From: an uncultured Piscinibacter sp.
GTDB lineage: Bacteria > Pseudomonadota > Gammaproteobacteria > Burkholderiales > Burkholderiaceae_C
DNA length: 64,000 nucleotides
Direction of reading: 5' to 3'
Assembly (NCBI RefSeq): GCF_937952055.1
Contig: NZ_CALFYO010000020.1
Span: 62,001-126,000, forward strand
In this document: piece by piece, positions 54,556-62,623 of the stretch
Layout of the letters: every line of letters starts with the position of its first letter
Numbering within the stretch: the first letter of the stretch is position 1
Notes under the pieces: generated by a model
What the model saw: only the letters and a program-made list of their open reading frames with translations
What the model was told of the DNA's origin: nothing
The model's database searches: none
Made by a program: the position numbers and the translations under genes

Positions 54556-54591
54556 GAGCGCGCCAGATTCAAGGCTGAATTTGGCGCGCTC
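54556..54591. repeat. 36-bp hairpin-forming palindrome
   Basis: GAGCGCGCCAGATTCA pairs with TGAATTTGGCGCGCTC over 16 bp with one G-T, loop AGGC. It lies just after the DUF932 fragment. No T-run follows on either strand, so it may be a terminator-like or mobile-element structure rather than a classic terminator. Confidence 0.6.
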
Positions 54592-54602
54592 GGGCGGCCA
54601 GG

Positions 54603-54965
54603 TCAGCCCTTCAGCTTGCGCATCTCCTCGGCCAGCATCCACAGCGCGCGGTTGAGGCTCACGCCGCGGTCGATGCTGCCCACGGGCCGGGTCTGCGGCC
54701 GGCGCCCCTGGGCGCTGCGGCCAGGCTGGCCACTGCGGATCACGTTCTCCTGCACGCGCTGCAAGGTCGTCCACAGACTGTGGCCGATGTCCCCGGGCCG
54801 CCGCGCCTCGATCAGCTGCTCGGCCGTGACGGGCGCGGGCCGGTGCCCTCCGGTTTCTCCCACGCCGCGCTCGCCGAAGCGCAGCGCCAGGGCGGCCGTC
54901 GCGAAGGCGATCTCCTCAGGCGGCTGGAGCTGCAGCGCCTTCATCGCCTCGGTGTGCTCGGGCAC
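54603..54965 (-). pseudogene. DUF932-family protein fragment (C-terminal)
   Basis: A 120-codon frame whose end, RPVGSIDRGVSLNRALWMLA, and QRVQENVIRSG match the C-terminus of DUF932 proteins found on plasmids and phages. The large N-terminal part is absent. It lies beside the IS110 remnant and belongs to the same patch of decayed mobile DNA. Confidence 0.6.
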
Positions 54966-55074
54966 CCAGCGCCGCAGAGACGGACGAGCCCTGGCCTTGA
55001 TGGCAGAACGTTGCTCCCTTACCGTGCGTTACCGCATAGACGGCGAACTTTCTTCCGCGTGAGCTAGTCTTCAG

Positions 55075-55091
55075 TGGGCCAGCGCACAGAC
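55075..55091. promoter_or_regulatory. Shared exopolysaccharide-cluster motif, copy 1 (before GH5)
   Basis: TGGG followed after two bases by AGCGCACAGAC, about 112 bp upstream of the GH5 start. The core is identical to the copies at 58025-58035 and 62545-62555. The spacing to TGGG differs from theirs (6 against 10 from start to start). Confidence 0.55.
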
Positions 55092-55202
55092 AGTCGCTGA
55101 GCCCAAGCCTGGCGCCCCACTCGCAGCCGCCTACCACTGCGTGAGAGCGAGCGAAGGGGCCGCCCCCGAAACGATTCCGCCACCCCTGTGGGAGGGACAG
55201 CC

Positions 55203-56912
55203 ATGTCCGCCAATTTCCTCGCCCGAGCGTCTCGCGCGCTCGGCGCCATCGTCTTCATGCTGGCCAGCGCCAGCGTGCTGGCCGCGGGCTACTCCGCGCA
55301 AGCCGGCCGGATCCTCGATCCGTCGGGCAAGGAACTGCAGATCCGCGGGGTGAGCCACTACGGCTTCAACGCCCTGATCCTGCAACCGCAGTACCTCTGG
55401 GCGATGGGCTGGAAAGAGCAGATCGCGCAGATGAAGAGCCTGGGCTTCAACGCGATCCGCCTGCCCTTCGTGCCGGACACGCTCTACAACGCCACGCCGG
55501 TCGACCAGCTCAGCTACATCGATGCGGGCAAAAACCCCGAGCTGATCGGCAAGACGCCGCTGCAGGCGCTCGACCTTTGGATGGCCGAGGCCGACCGCCA
55601 GGGCATGTACGTGATGCTCGACTTCCACAGCGTGTCGATGCAGCGCCAGTATCCGCACTGGTTCGTTTCCAACCCGGCCGACTTCGGCCTGGTCTACAAC
55701 CGGCAGGCGTACACGAAGGAACACTGGCTGCGCGACCTCGTCTTCGTCGCCAAACGTTACGCCGGGCTGCCGCATTTCTTCGCCATCGATGTCTACAACG
55801 AGCCCAACGGCATCGTGCGCTGGAGCAGCGGCGACGCGAACGTGACCGACCCGGTCTACTACTGGAAGCCGGCCGCCGAGGCGGCCGCCTCGGCAGTGCT
55901 CGCGGCCAACCCGAACCTGCTGATTTTCGTGCAGGGCATCAACGGCAACTTCGACAGCCGCGAGATCTCGAACATCGCGATGAACTGGGGCGAGGACTTC
56001 CAGCCCCAGGCCTACCAGCCGCTGGACATCCCGGCCGACAAGCTGGTGCTGTCGCCGCACACCTACGGGCCCGACGTCTACGTCAAGTCATCGTTCGGCG
56101 CGGCCAGCTTCCCCGCCAACCTGGCGGCCGACTGGGAGACACTGTTCGGCCAGTTTGCCGGCAAGCACCCGGTGGTGCCCGGCGAGTGGGGCGGCAAGTA
56201 CGGCAATGGCACCGGCGGCCAAGCCGACGTGGTGTGGCAGAACGCCTTCGTCGACTATCTCATCGCCAAGGGCATGCGCAGCAGCTTCTACTGGTGCTAC
56301 ACGCCCAACAGCGGCGACACGGGCGGCATCCTCGACGACCAGCTCCAGGTGCGGGCCGACAAGATGGCGCTGCTGAACAGGCTGTGGGGCGGCAGCCCGT
56401 CGTCGACGGCCGAACCGCCGCCCGCAGCAGCCGCGCCCTCGCCGGCTCCGCCTTCCGCGCCCGCACCGGTTGGCGGCGCGCCGGCGATCTCGAACTTCCT
56501 GCCCGCGTCGGGCCCGGCGGGAACGGTCGTCACGGTCAACGGCAGCGGCCTGGGCGGCGTGAGCCAGGTCTGGGTGGGCGAGGCGAAGAATGCGAACTTC
56601 ACCGTGCTCAGCGACACGCAGGTGTCGGTGACCATCCCGGCCGGCGCCACCAGCGGCGCGATCGGCCTGCTGACGCCGACCCAGGCGGCGTTCACCGCCA
56701 CGGCGTTCAGCGTCACCGGCGCGGCCACGGCTGCCGAATCGCCCAGCGGCGTGCCGACTGCAGCGGCACCCGAGGCCGCCGGCGCGGGCGCCGTCGATCC
56801 GGCCTACGGCATCGGGCTGCTGGCGGCGCTGCTGGCGCTCGGCCGTGGGCGCCGCGCGAGCGCCGCGACGTGCCGGCCCAGTGCGATGCCGGGCCGCTCG
56901 ACGCCGGCATAA
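55203..56912 (+). CDS. Secreted glycoside hydrolase family 5 endoglucanase with IPT/TIG domain
   Basis: A 569-aa protein. A signal peptide (ALGAIVFMLASASVLAAG) precedes a GH5 barrel of about 370 residues with catalytic Glu200 (VYNEPNG) and Glu328 (VPGEWGG). A Pro/Ala linker and an IPT/TIG-like domain (ASGPAGTVVTVNGSGLGG) follow, then a hydrophobic C-terminal stretch that may anchor it. It should cut beta-1,4-glucan chains and may trim the cluster's polymer. The start ATG 55203 has GGGAGGG upstream. Its 3' end overlaps the convergent acyltransferase gene by 109 bp. Confidence 0.92.
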   Translation: MSANFLARASRALGAIVFMLASASVLAAGYSAQAGRILDPSGKELQIRGVSHYGFNALILQPQYLWAMGWKEQIAQMKSLGFNAIRLPFVPDTLYNATPVDQLSYIDAGKNPELIGKTPLQALDLWMAEADRQGMYVMLDFHSVSMQRQYPHWFVSNPADFGLVYNRQAYTKEHWLRDLVFVAKRYAGLPHFFAIDVYNEPNGIVRWSSGDANVTDPVYYWKPAAEAAASAVLAANPNLLIFVQGINGNFDSREISNIAMNWGEDFQPQAYQPLDIPADKLVLSPHTYGPDVYVKSSFGAASFPANLAADWETLFGQFAGKHPVVPGEWGGKYGNGTGGQADVVWQNAFVDYLIAKGMRSSFYWCYTPNSGDTGGILDDQLQVRADKMALLNRLWGGSPSSTAEPPPAAAAPSPAPPSAPAPVGGAPAISNFLPASGPAGTVVTVNGSGLGGVSQVWVGEAKNANFTVLSDTQVSVTIPAGATSGAIGLLTPTQAAFTATAFSVTGAATAAESPSGVPTAAAPEAAGAGAVDPAYGIGLLAALLALGRGRRASAATCRPSAMPGRSTPA

Positions 56913-58003
56913 CCCGCCGCCGACGCCAGCACCAGCAGCACCGCGCCGACGATGCCGACCGCGCCATGTGCGGCCGGCGACGACTGCGCGAACGCCGCCA
57001 CCGGCGCGATCGCCCACAGCGCGGTCAGCAACAGCCCCTGCATCAGGTAGAGGCTGTAGCTGACCGTGCCCAGGCGCTGCGCCCCGCGGCCGCCGAGCAG
57101 GCCGAACAGGGTGGCGCCCGCGCACACGGCGTGGAAGAACACGCCGAGCAGCAAGGCCGTGCCGGTACCGTAGCCGCCCCCGGGCGCAGCGAACGCGCCG
57201 GCGAGGCACAGCGCGGCAACGCTCGATCCCAGCGCACGGGGCCATGCCCAGGCCGGCTGCGCGTGGCGCAGCGAAGCGACCACCATGCCGATCGCGAACA
57301 GCGCCGCGAGGCCCAGCGCATCCACCTGCCACAGCCGCTTGGCGGCCAGGCAGGCGAACAGCAGCACGAGCACCGCGCCGAGATGCCGGCGCCAGCGGGC
57401 CGCCGCCGCCCACACGGGCAGCAGCGCATAGAAGACCCACTCGTACCAGAGCGTCCAGGTCACGCCGGCGAGCACGTGCCGCGCCGCCTCGCCGTTGACG
57501 TCGGGCTGGGTGTCGATCAGGCCCAGCGCCAGCCACTGCAGCACCGCACCCAGCACCTGCGCCGGCGGCTCGCGCAGCGCGAAGCCGCTGCGCGCGAACA
57601 CCACCCCGAGCATCGCGATCACGACCACCAGGTACATCGGCGCGATGCGGAACAGGCGGCCGAGGTAGAGCCGGCGCCAGCCCGGCCGACCCTGCGTGCG
57701 CAGCAGGCGGCCCCAGAAGAGGAAGCCGGTGACCATGAAGAACAGCGACACGCCCACCGGCCCGAGCGCGCCGACGAAGCGCGCGTCCGGCACGCGCCAC
57801 TCACCGGTGGCGTGAAAGCCCGGCAGGATCGCCAGGTGAAAGGCGAACACGGCCAGCGCGAGGAAGCCGCGCAGGCCGTCGAGGGTCGAGACACGTTCGC
57901 CGCCGCCCGGCGGCTCGTCGAGGAAGCTGAAGAACGGCAGCGACACCAGCGCCATCGCCGCGGCCATCAGCGCGGGCACGACCCAGGGTGACAGGGCACT
58001 CAT
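56804..58003 (-). CDS. Acyltransferase family 3 membrane protein
   Basis: A 399-aa integral membrane protein of the OafA/YrhL O-acyltransferase family. It has the early motif STLDGLRGFLALAVFAFHLA with the catalytic His, then FFMVTGFLFWGRLL and about ten membrane segments. Such proteins acetylate polysaccharides. The start ATG 58003 is used; a longer frame runs into the control region. It is divergent from the GH8 gene across 62 bp that hold copy 2 of the shared motif. Confidence 0.88.
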   Translation of the reverse strand: MSALSPWVVPALMAAAMALVSLPFFSFLDEPPGGGERVSTLDGLRGFLALAVFAFHLAILPGFHATGEWRVPDARFVGALGPVGVSLFFMVTGFLFWGRLLRTQGRPGWRRLYLGRLFRIAPMYLVVVIAMLGVVFARSGFALREPPAQVLGAVLQWLALGLIDTQPDVNGEAARHVLAGVTWTLWYEWVFYALLPVWAAAARWRRHLGAVLVLLFACLAAKRLWQVDALGLAALFAIGMVVASLRHAQPAWAWPRALGSSVAALCLAGAFAAPGGGYGTGTALLLGVFFHAVCAGATLFGLLGGRGAQRLGTVSYSLYLMQGLLLTALWAIAPVAAFAQSSPAAHGAVGIVGAVLLVLASAAGYAGVERPGIALGRHVAALARRPRPSASSAASSPMP

Positions 58004-58014
58004 CGGGCCGGTCC

Positions 58015-58036
58015 TGGGTTCGACAGCGCACAGACC
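58015..58036. promoter_or_regulatory. Shared exopolysaccharide-cluster motif, copy 2 (between acyltransferase and GH8 genes)
   Basis: TGGGT, five bases, then AGCGCACAGACC. It sits in the 62-bp divergent region, 30 bp before the GH8 start and 12 bp before the acyltransferase start. Geometry is identical to copy 3. Confidence 0.6.
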
Positions 58037-58065
58037 CGCCCTGCGGCCGTGGCTAGCGTGCCGCC

Positions 58066-59208
58066 ATGACACCGAGCATCCGGCCTCGCCTGCGCACCGC
58101 CCACCGTCGAACCCCGTGGCTGATCGCCTGGGCCCTGTATGGCCTGTGCACGCAGGCGCAGGCCGCCTCCGACTGGCCGGCCTGGGACGGTTTCGCCGGC
58201 CGCTTCCTGCAGGCCGACGGCCGCATCATCGATCTGACCTTCGAGCGCAAGAGCACCTCCGAAGGCCAGTCCTACGGGCTGTTCTTCGCGCTCGTCGCCA
58301 ACGACCGTGCCCGCTTCGACACGATGCTGAAGTGGACCTCCGACAACCTCGCCGAGGGCCAGCTCGGGCAGCGCCTGCCGGCCTGGCTGTGGGGGTTGCG
58401 CGAGGACGGCCGCTGGGGCGTGAAGGACCCGAATGCCGCCAGCGACGGCGACCTGTGGATCGCCTACAGCCTGCTCGAGGCGGCCCGCCTGTGGAACGCG
58501 CCGCACTATGCGGACACCGGCCGCCGCCTGCTGGCGCAAGTTCAGGCCAAGGAGGTGGCGCAGGCCGGCGCCAGCGGTCCGGTGCTGCTGTCGGGCCCGG
58601 TCGGCTTCGTGCTCGACAAGGGCCGCTTCCGCATCAACCCGAGCTACCTGCCGGGCTTCATGTTCCGCTATCTCGCGGTGGTCGATCCGCAGGGGCCGTG
58701 GCAGCCGATCTGGGACGGCTACCTGCGCCTGGCGCCGCAGATCTTCAGCGCCGGCGTGGCGCCGGACAACCTGGTGGTCGACTCGGCCGGCCGCGCCTGG
58801 CCCGACAGCGAGGCCGCGCCCTCGGGCAGCTACGACGGCATCCGCGTCTACCTGTGGGCGGGCATGTCCGGGCCGGGCAGCGCAGCGCTGGTCAAGCGTC
58901 TGGCACCCTTCGCCGCGCTGACGCGACAGCTCGGCGCGCCTCCCGAGAAAGTGAATCCGCTGACCGGCGCGGCGCTGCGCGCCGACTACTCGCCGATCGG
59001 CTACTCCGGTGCCCTGCTGCCCTTCCTCAGTGCGCTGGGCGACACGGCCGGGCTCGCACGGGAGCGCGAGCGCGTGCGCAACGCGCCGCAGAACGCCTCG
59101 AGCAACTACTACGACCGGGTGCTCGTGCTGTTCGGCACGGGATGGATCGAGGGCCACTACCGATTCGACGAGAAGGGCCGGCTGCTACCGCGCTGGTCGA
59201 CGCGCTGA
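58066..59208 (+). CDS. bcsZ: Glycoside hydrolase family 8 endoglucanase (BcsZ-like)
   Basis: A 380-aa exported GH8 enzyme of normal BcsZ length. A signal peptide ends at AQAASDW. The acid Glu66 is in STSEGQSYG and the second acidic residue Asp127 in NAASDGDLW. It hydrolyses beta-1,4-glucan. No bcsA or bcsB is in the window, so it serves either a cellulose operon elsewhere or the local polymer. The 3' end overlaps the convergent glycosyltransferase gene by 52 bp. Confidence 0.9.
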   Translation: MTPSIRPRLRTAHRRTPWLIAWALYGLCTQAQAASDWPAWDGFAGRFLQADGRIIDLTFERKSTSEGQSYGLFFALVANDRARFDTMLKWTSDNLAEGQLGQRLPAWLWGLREDGRWGVKDPNAASDGDLWIAYSLLEAARLWNAPHYADTGRRLLAQVQAKEVAQAGASGPVLLSGPVGFVLDKGRFRINPSYLPGFMFRYLAVVDPQGPWQPIWDGYLRLAPQIFSAGVAPDNLVVDSAGRAWPDSEAAPSGSYDGIRVYLWAGMSGPGSAALVKRLAPFAALTRQLGAPPEKVNPLTGAALRADYSPIGYSGALLPFLSALGDTAGLARERERVRNAPQNASSNYYDRVLVLFGTGWIEGHYRFDEKGRLLPRWSTR

Positions 59209-60974
59209 GCCGGCATCCGGCCAGGCGGCCGCAGCACCACTTCGCTGCCGCGCAGCACCCCGAACACGCGCGGCCCGCGCACCAGATAGCGGTGCGCCAT
59301 CCGGACCGGGTCCTGCACCAGCCGGTACAGCCACTCGATGCCGAGTTGCTGCATCCAGCCGGGTGCGCGGCGTTCTTCGCCGGTGATGAAGTTGATCGAT
59401 GCGCCGATGCACAGCGCGAGCCCGCGGGCGCGGCCGCGCTCGCGCAGCGCCTGGGCCAGCACCTCTTGCTGCGGCGAACCCACGGCCAGCAGGCAGAAGC
59501 GGAACGGGCTGTGCGCCTCGACGAAGCGCAGGCAGACCTGCACGGCCGCCGGATCGTGGATGAAGCCCATCCGCGGCACGAACTGCACCAGCTGGCGCAG
59601 GCCGTGGCGCTGCCTCAACTGCTGCGCCTGCGCCTCGGTGCCGCCGACCAGCACGATTCGGTCGTCCGGCGTGATCACCTCGCGCAGCAGGGCGGCCGTG
59701 AGGTCGCTGCCCGGGCACACCGGCAGCACCAGGCCGCGCGTGACGCGCAGCAGCCTGGCGACGAAGCGGCTGTCCAGCAGCACGAAGGCCGCGGCGGCGT
59801 ATGACGCGCGGAACGCCGCGTCGTCATGCAGGCGGATCAGGTGGTCGGCATTCGGCGTGACGACATAGCCGAAGTCATGCCGGCCGAAGCACGCCGCGCG
59901 CTCGGTGAAGCTGGCCAGGTCGTAGCCATCGAGGCTGATGCATCGCGCCGACTTCGGCTGCGGCGTGGCCACGCGGAAGAATGCCGCGGCGCGCCGCAGC
60001 GACGCGCCGACCACCGCCAGCGCCAGCAGCACCAGGGTGACGATCCAGCGCGGCGCCATCGACTCGCCGGCCTGCACCATCCCGTCCAGCCCGCCTGCCG
60101 CCGGCTGCGCCAGCAGCCCGACCGGCACATGGTCGCCGACATAGGCCACGCCGGGCCGCACCAGGTCGGCGGCGAGACGGCGCGGGCACAACCCGATCGG
60201 CACCGACAAAGCCTTCAGCTGCTTGAGCACCTGCGGCAGGCGGTACTCGGCCTGAGCGGGCAGCGCCAGCACGATCCAGTCGATCTTGCGTGACTGGCCC
60301 AGCGCGACCAGGTCGGGCACTGTGCCGCGCGCACGCGCCTCGGACGGCAGCGCGCCCTCGAAGCCGTCGTCGAAGACGCCGAGCAGCTCGATGCTGTGGG
60401 CACTGTCGCGGCGCAGCGCGTGCACGAGCCGCTGCGCCGCCTGGCCGGCCCCCACCACCGCGATGACCTCGGTGAGCCGGCCGGCACGCTGCAGGCGCTG
60501 CAGCCCGCGCGCGACCAGCACGCGAGACAGGCTGGTCAGCAGCAGGCTGCCGGCCAGCCAGGACAGCAGCCAGGCCCACGGCAGCGTCTCCAGCACCCCG
60601 CTGGCCGCGACGAGTCCGAGCAGCAGCAGCACGAAGAGCGCGAAGCGCAGCGCATGCGCGCCCAGCACGGGCGCGCTGCGGCCGCTGCTGGCCCCGCCGT
60701 CGAAGCGCGGGTCGTCGAGGATGAACAGGGCCAGCACGGCCGCCACCAGCGCGGCAGTCAGGGCAGCGGCGCCGAGGTCGGCGCGCAGTCCTGCGCTGCC
60801 GGCCTGCATCGGCAAGGCCAGCCAGGCAGCGGCCAGCAGGCTCAGCGGATCGAGCAGCAGGAACAGCGCCGCGCTCATCGCCACGAGGTGGTAGCTCAGT
60901 CGCACCGGCGGCGCCGACGCAGGGCGCAGGAACCCGTCGCGGGACGCTGCCGTGCCGAACAGATGCTGGTTCAT
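59157..60974 (-). CDS. WecG/TagA-type glycosyltransferase (GT26) fused to a WcaJ-like N-terminal membrane domain
   Basis: A 605-aa fusion. Residues 20-330 resemble the N-terminal half of the neighbouring WcaJ-type protein: membrane segments, then a nucleotide-binding-like fold (VIAVVGAGQAAQRLVHALRR, KIDWIVLALPAQ, VPIGLCPRRL). Residues 350-590 are a GT26 transferase (YVVTPNADHLIRLHDD, LVGGTEAQAQQLR, AVGSPQQEVL). GT26 enzymes add the second sugar to a lipid-linked primer. The catalytic bacterial-transferase domain of WcaJ is absent. It starts 15 bp after the stop of the WcaJ-type gene, so both act in one operon. Confidence 0.88.
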   Translation of the reverse strand: MNQHLFGTAASRDGFLRPASAPPVRLSYHLVAMSAALFLLLDPLSLLAAAWLALPMQAGSAGLRADLGAAALTAALVAAVLALFILDDPRFDGGASSGRSAPVLGAHALRFALFVLLLLGLVAASGVLETLPWAWLLSWLAGSLLLTSLSRVLVARGLQRLQRAGRLTEVIAVVGAGQAAQRLVHALRRDSAHSIELLGVFDDGFEGALPSEARARGTVPDLVALGQSRKIDWIVLALPAQAEYRLPQVLKQLKALSVPIGLCPRRLAADLVRPGVAYVGDHVPVGLLAQPAAGGLDGMVQAGESMAPRWIVTLVLLALAVVGASLRRAAAFFRVATPQPKSARCISLDGYDLASFTERAACFGRHDFGYVVTPNADHLIRLHDDAAFRASYAAAAFVLLDSRFVARLLRVTRGLVLPVCPGSDLTAALLREVITPDDRIVLVGGTEAQAQQLRQRHGLRQLVQFVPRMGFIHDPAAVQVCLRFVEAHSPFRFCLLAVGSPQQEVLAQALRERGRARGLALCIGASINFITGEERRAPGWMQQLGIEWLYRLVQDPVRMAHRYLVRGPRVFGVLRGSEVVLRPPGRMPAQRVDQRGSSRPFSSNR

Positions 60975-60989
60975 CCTGCCCTGCCCGGC

Positions 60990-62468
60990 TCAGAAGGCAT
61001 TGGTGCGCTGGATCACGGCGCGCCAGGTCAGCGCGAGGATCTTCAGGTCCAGCCTGAGCGACCAGTGGTTGATGTAGTGCAGGTCGAGCTCGACGCGCCG
61101 GGCGAGCTGTGCGGTGGTCTGGGTCGCACCCCGCGCACCGTGAACCTGCGCCCAGCCGGTGATGCCGGGCTTGACGCGGTGGCGGTGCGCATACAGGTCG
61201 GTGATGTCGGCGCCGAGCCGTTGCTCGGTGCGCATGTCGATCGCATGCGGGCGCGGACCGACCAGCGACATCGTGCCCTGCAGCACGTTGAAGAGCTGCG
61301 GCAACTCGTCCAGGCTGCTGGCGCGCAGGAGGCGGCCGAGGCGTGTGATGCGGCGGTCGCCGCGCACCGTCTGCGTCAATCCGCCGGCTGCACCTTCCGG
61401 GTTCCAGGCCATGGTGCGGAACTTGAATATGTCGAACTCGCGGTTGTCCAGCGCGTGGCGGCGCTGGCGGAAGATCACCGGCCCGGGGCTGTCGAGCCGG
61501 ATCGCCAGCGCGATGGCGGCGAGCAGAGGCAGCAGCAGCAGCGTCAGCAGACCGCCGAGCAGCAGGTCCTCCGCGGCCTTGGCCACGGCATCCCAGCGCG
61601 CGATCGGCCGTGCGACCAGGCGCTGCACCGGCACGCTGCCGGCCACCGCGTCGACGACGAACGGCGGGCCGGCCGGGCCGACGTGTTGCGGGCACAGGCC
61701 GATCGGCACCGCCAGGACCCGCAGTTGCCGCACGATCGCGCGAAGCCTGTGCGGCCGCGACGGCGGCAGGGCCAGCACGATCCAGTCGATGCGGCGGGTG
61801 GCCGCCAGTTCGATCAGGCGATCGAGCGAATCCGTCGCAACCACGCCGCTCGGCGACGCGCCTCTCGGCGCATCGTCGAACAGGCCGAGCAGTTCGACAC
61901 GTCGCGGCCCGGCCTGGCCGAGCGAGTGCACGAACTGCCGCGCCAGCGAGCCGGAACCGACCACGGCGACCACCTGCGCCAGACGTCCGAGCCGCTGCAG
62001 GCGATCGAGCTGCCAGGCCACCAGCACGCGCGTCAGCGAGGTCAGCAGCAGCGCGGCGGTCAACCAGGCCGCGACGTGCAGCGAGGCGATCCGGGCCGCG
62101 TCGCCGTTGGCCGACAGCAGCGCGATCAGCGCCATCAGCCCGGCCGCGACGAGCAGGAAGCGCCACAGGTGCGTGCGCAGCAGCGCCGCCAGCCGGCCGC
62201 GCTGCACGCCGGCACCGAAGCCCTGGTCGTAGAGCATGAACGGCGCGAGCATCGCCACCGCCAGGGTGGCACGCGCCGTGCCCTCGCTGGCTTCGGCCGG
62301 CAGGTTCAGCCATCCGGCCAGCCAGCCGGTCAAGGTGCTGAGCAGCAACAGCGAGGCGAGGTCGAAAAGCGGCAGCAGGTCGCTGGCCAAGGACACCGGG
62401 CTGCGGCGGGCGAGACAGGCCGGCGCATTCAGTCGCAGCAGCTGAAGGGCGGTCGAGGCAATGTGCAT
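60990..62468 (-). CDS. Undecaprenyl-phosphate sugar phosphotransferase (WcaJ/EpsL type)
   Basis: A 492-aa polyisoprenyl-phosphate hexose-1-phosphate transferase that starts lipid-linked polysaccharide assembly. N-terminal membrane segments and a CoA-binding-3-like fold are followed by the catalytic domain: IFKFRTM, SLDELPQLFNVLQG, GPRPHAID and KPGITGWAQVHGARG. The start ATG 62468 is preferred because it begins just before the first membrane segment; a longer frame reads through the shared control motif. It is divergent from the ATP-grasp gene. Confidence 0.93.
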   Translation of the reverse strand: MHIASTALQLLRLNAPACLARRSPVSLASDLLPLFDLASLLLLSTLTGWLAGWLNLPAEASEGTARATLAVAMLAPFMLYDQGFGAGVQRGRLAALLRTHLWRFLLVAAGLMALIALLSANGDAARIASLHVAAWLTAALLLTSLTRVLVAWQLDRLQRLGRLAQVVAVVGSGSLARQFVHSLGQAGPRRVELLGLFDDAPRGASPSGVVATDSLDRLIELAATRRIDWIVLALPPSRPHRLRAIVRQLRVLAVPIGLCPQHVGPAGPPFVVDAVAGSVPVQRLVARPIARWDAVAKAAEDLLLGGLLTLLLLPLLAAIALAIRLDSPGPVIFRQRRHALDNREFDIFKFRTMAWNPEGAAGGLTQTVRGDRRITRLGRLLRASSLDELPQLFNVLQGTMSLVGPRPHAIDMRTEQRLGADITDLYAHRHRVKPGITGWAQVHGARGATQTTAQLARRVELDLHYINHWSLRLDLKILALTWRAVIQRTNAF

Positions 62469-62534
62469 GGAGCCCAGACTAGGCAGGTCCGCCGACAGCG
62501 TCTGTTCGTGAGCGAACTGTGTGCGCCAGCGCAC

Positions 62535-62556
62535 TGGGTCCGCTAGCGCACAGACC
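62535..62556. promoter_or_regulatory. Shared exopolysaccharide-cluster motif, copy 3 (between WcaJ-type and ATP-grasp genes)
   Basis: TGGGT, five bases, then AGCGCACAGACC, as in copy 2. A further partial copy, CCAGCGCAC, lies just to the left at 62526-62534, with TGTGCGC making a dyad. It is 68 bp before the ATP-grasp start and 67 bp before the WcaJ-type start. Confidence 0.6.
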
Positions 62557-62623
62557 GGATCGAGCGCTCACCTCAGGCTGCGCGGGTCCGCATCGGACTC
62601 ACGTGCCGACCGCCGCCCTGCCC

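Noticed and set aside
56088..57800. 570-codon frame overlapping the GH5 and acyltransferase genes
   Set aside because: No domain, Arg/Ala/Gly-rich, and both overlapped genes have intact catalytic motifs.
59875..62313. Open frame of 812 codons overlapping the WcaJ-type and GT26 genes in another frame
   Set aside because: Composition is dominated by Arg, Ala, Gly and Pro, and clear protein families are read in the other frame; it is a high-G+C artefact.
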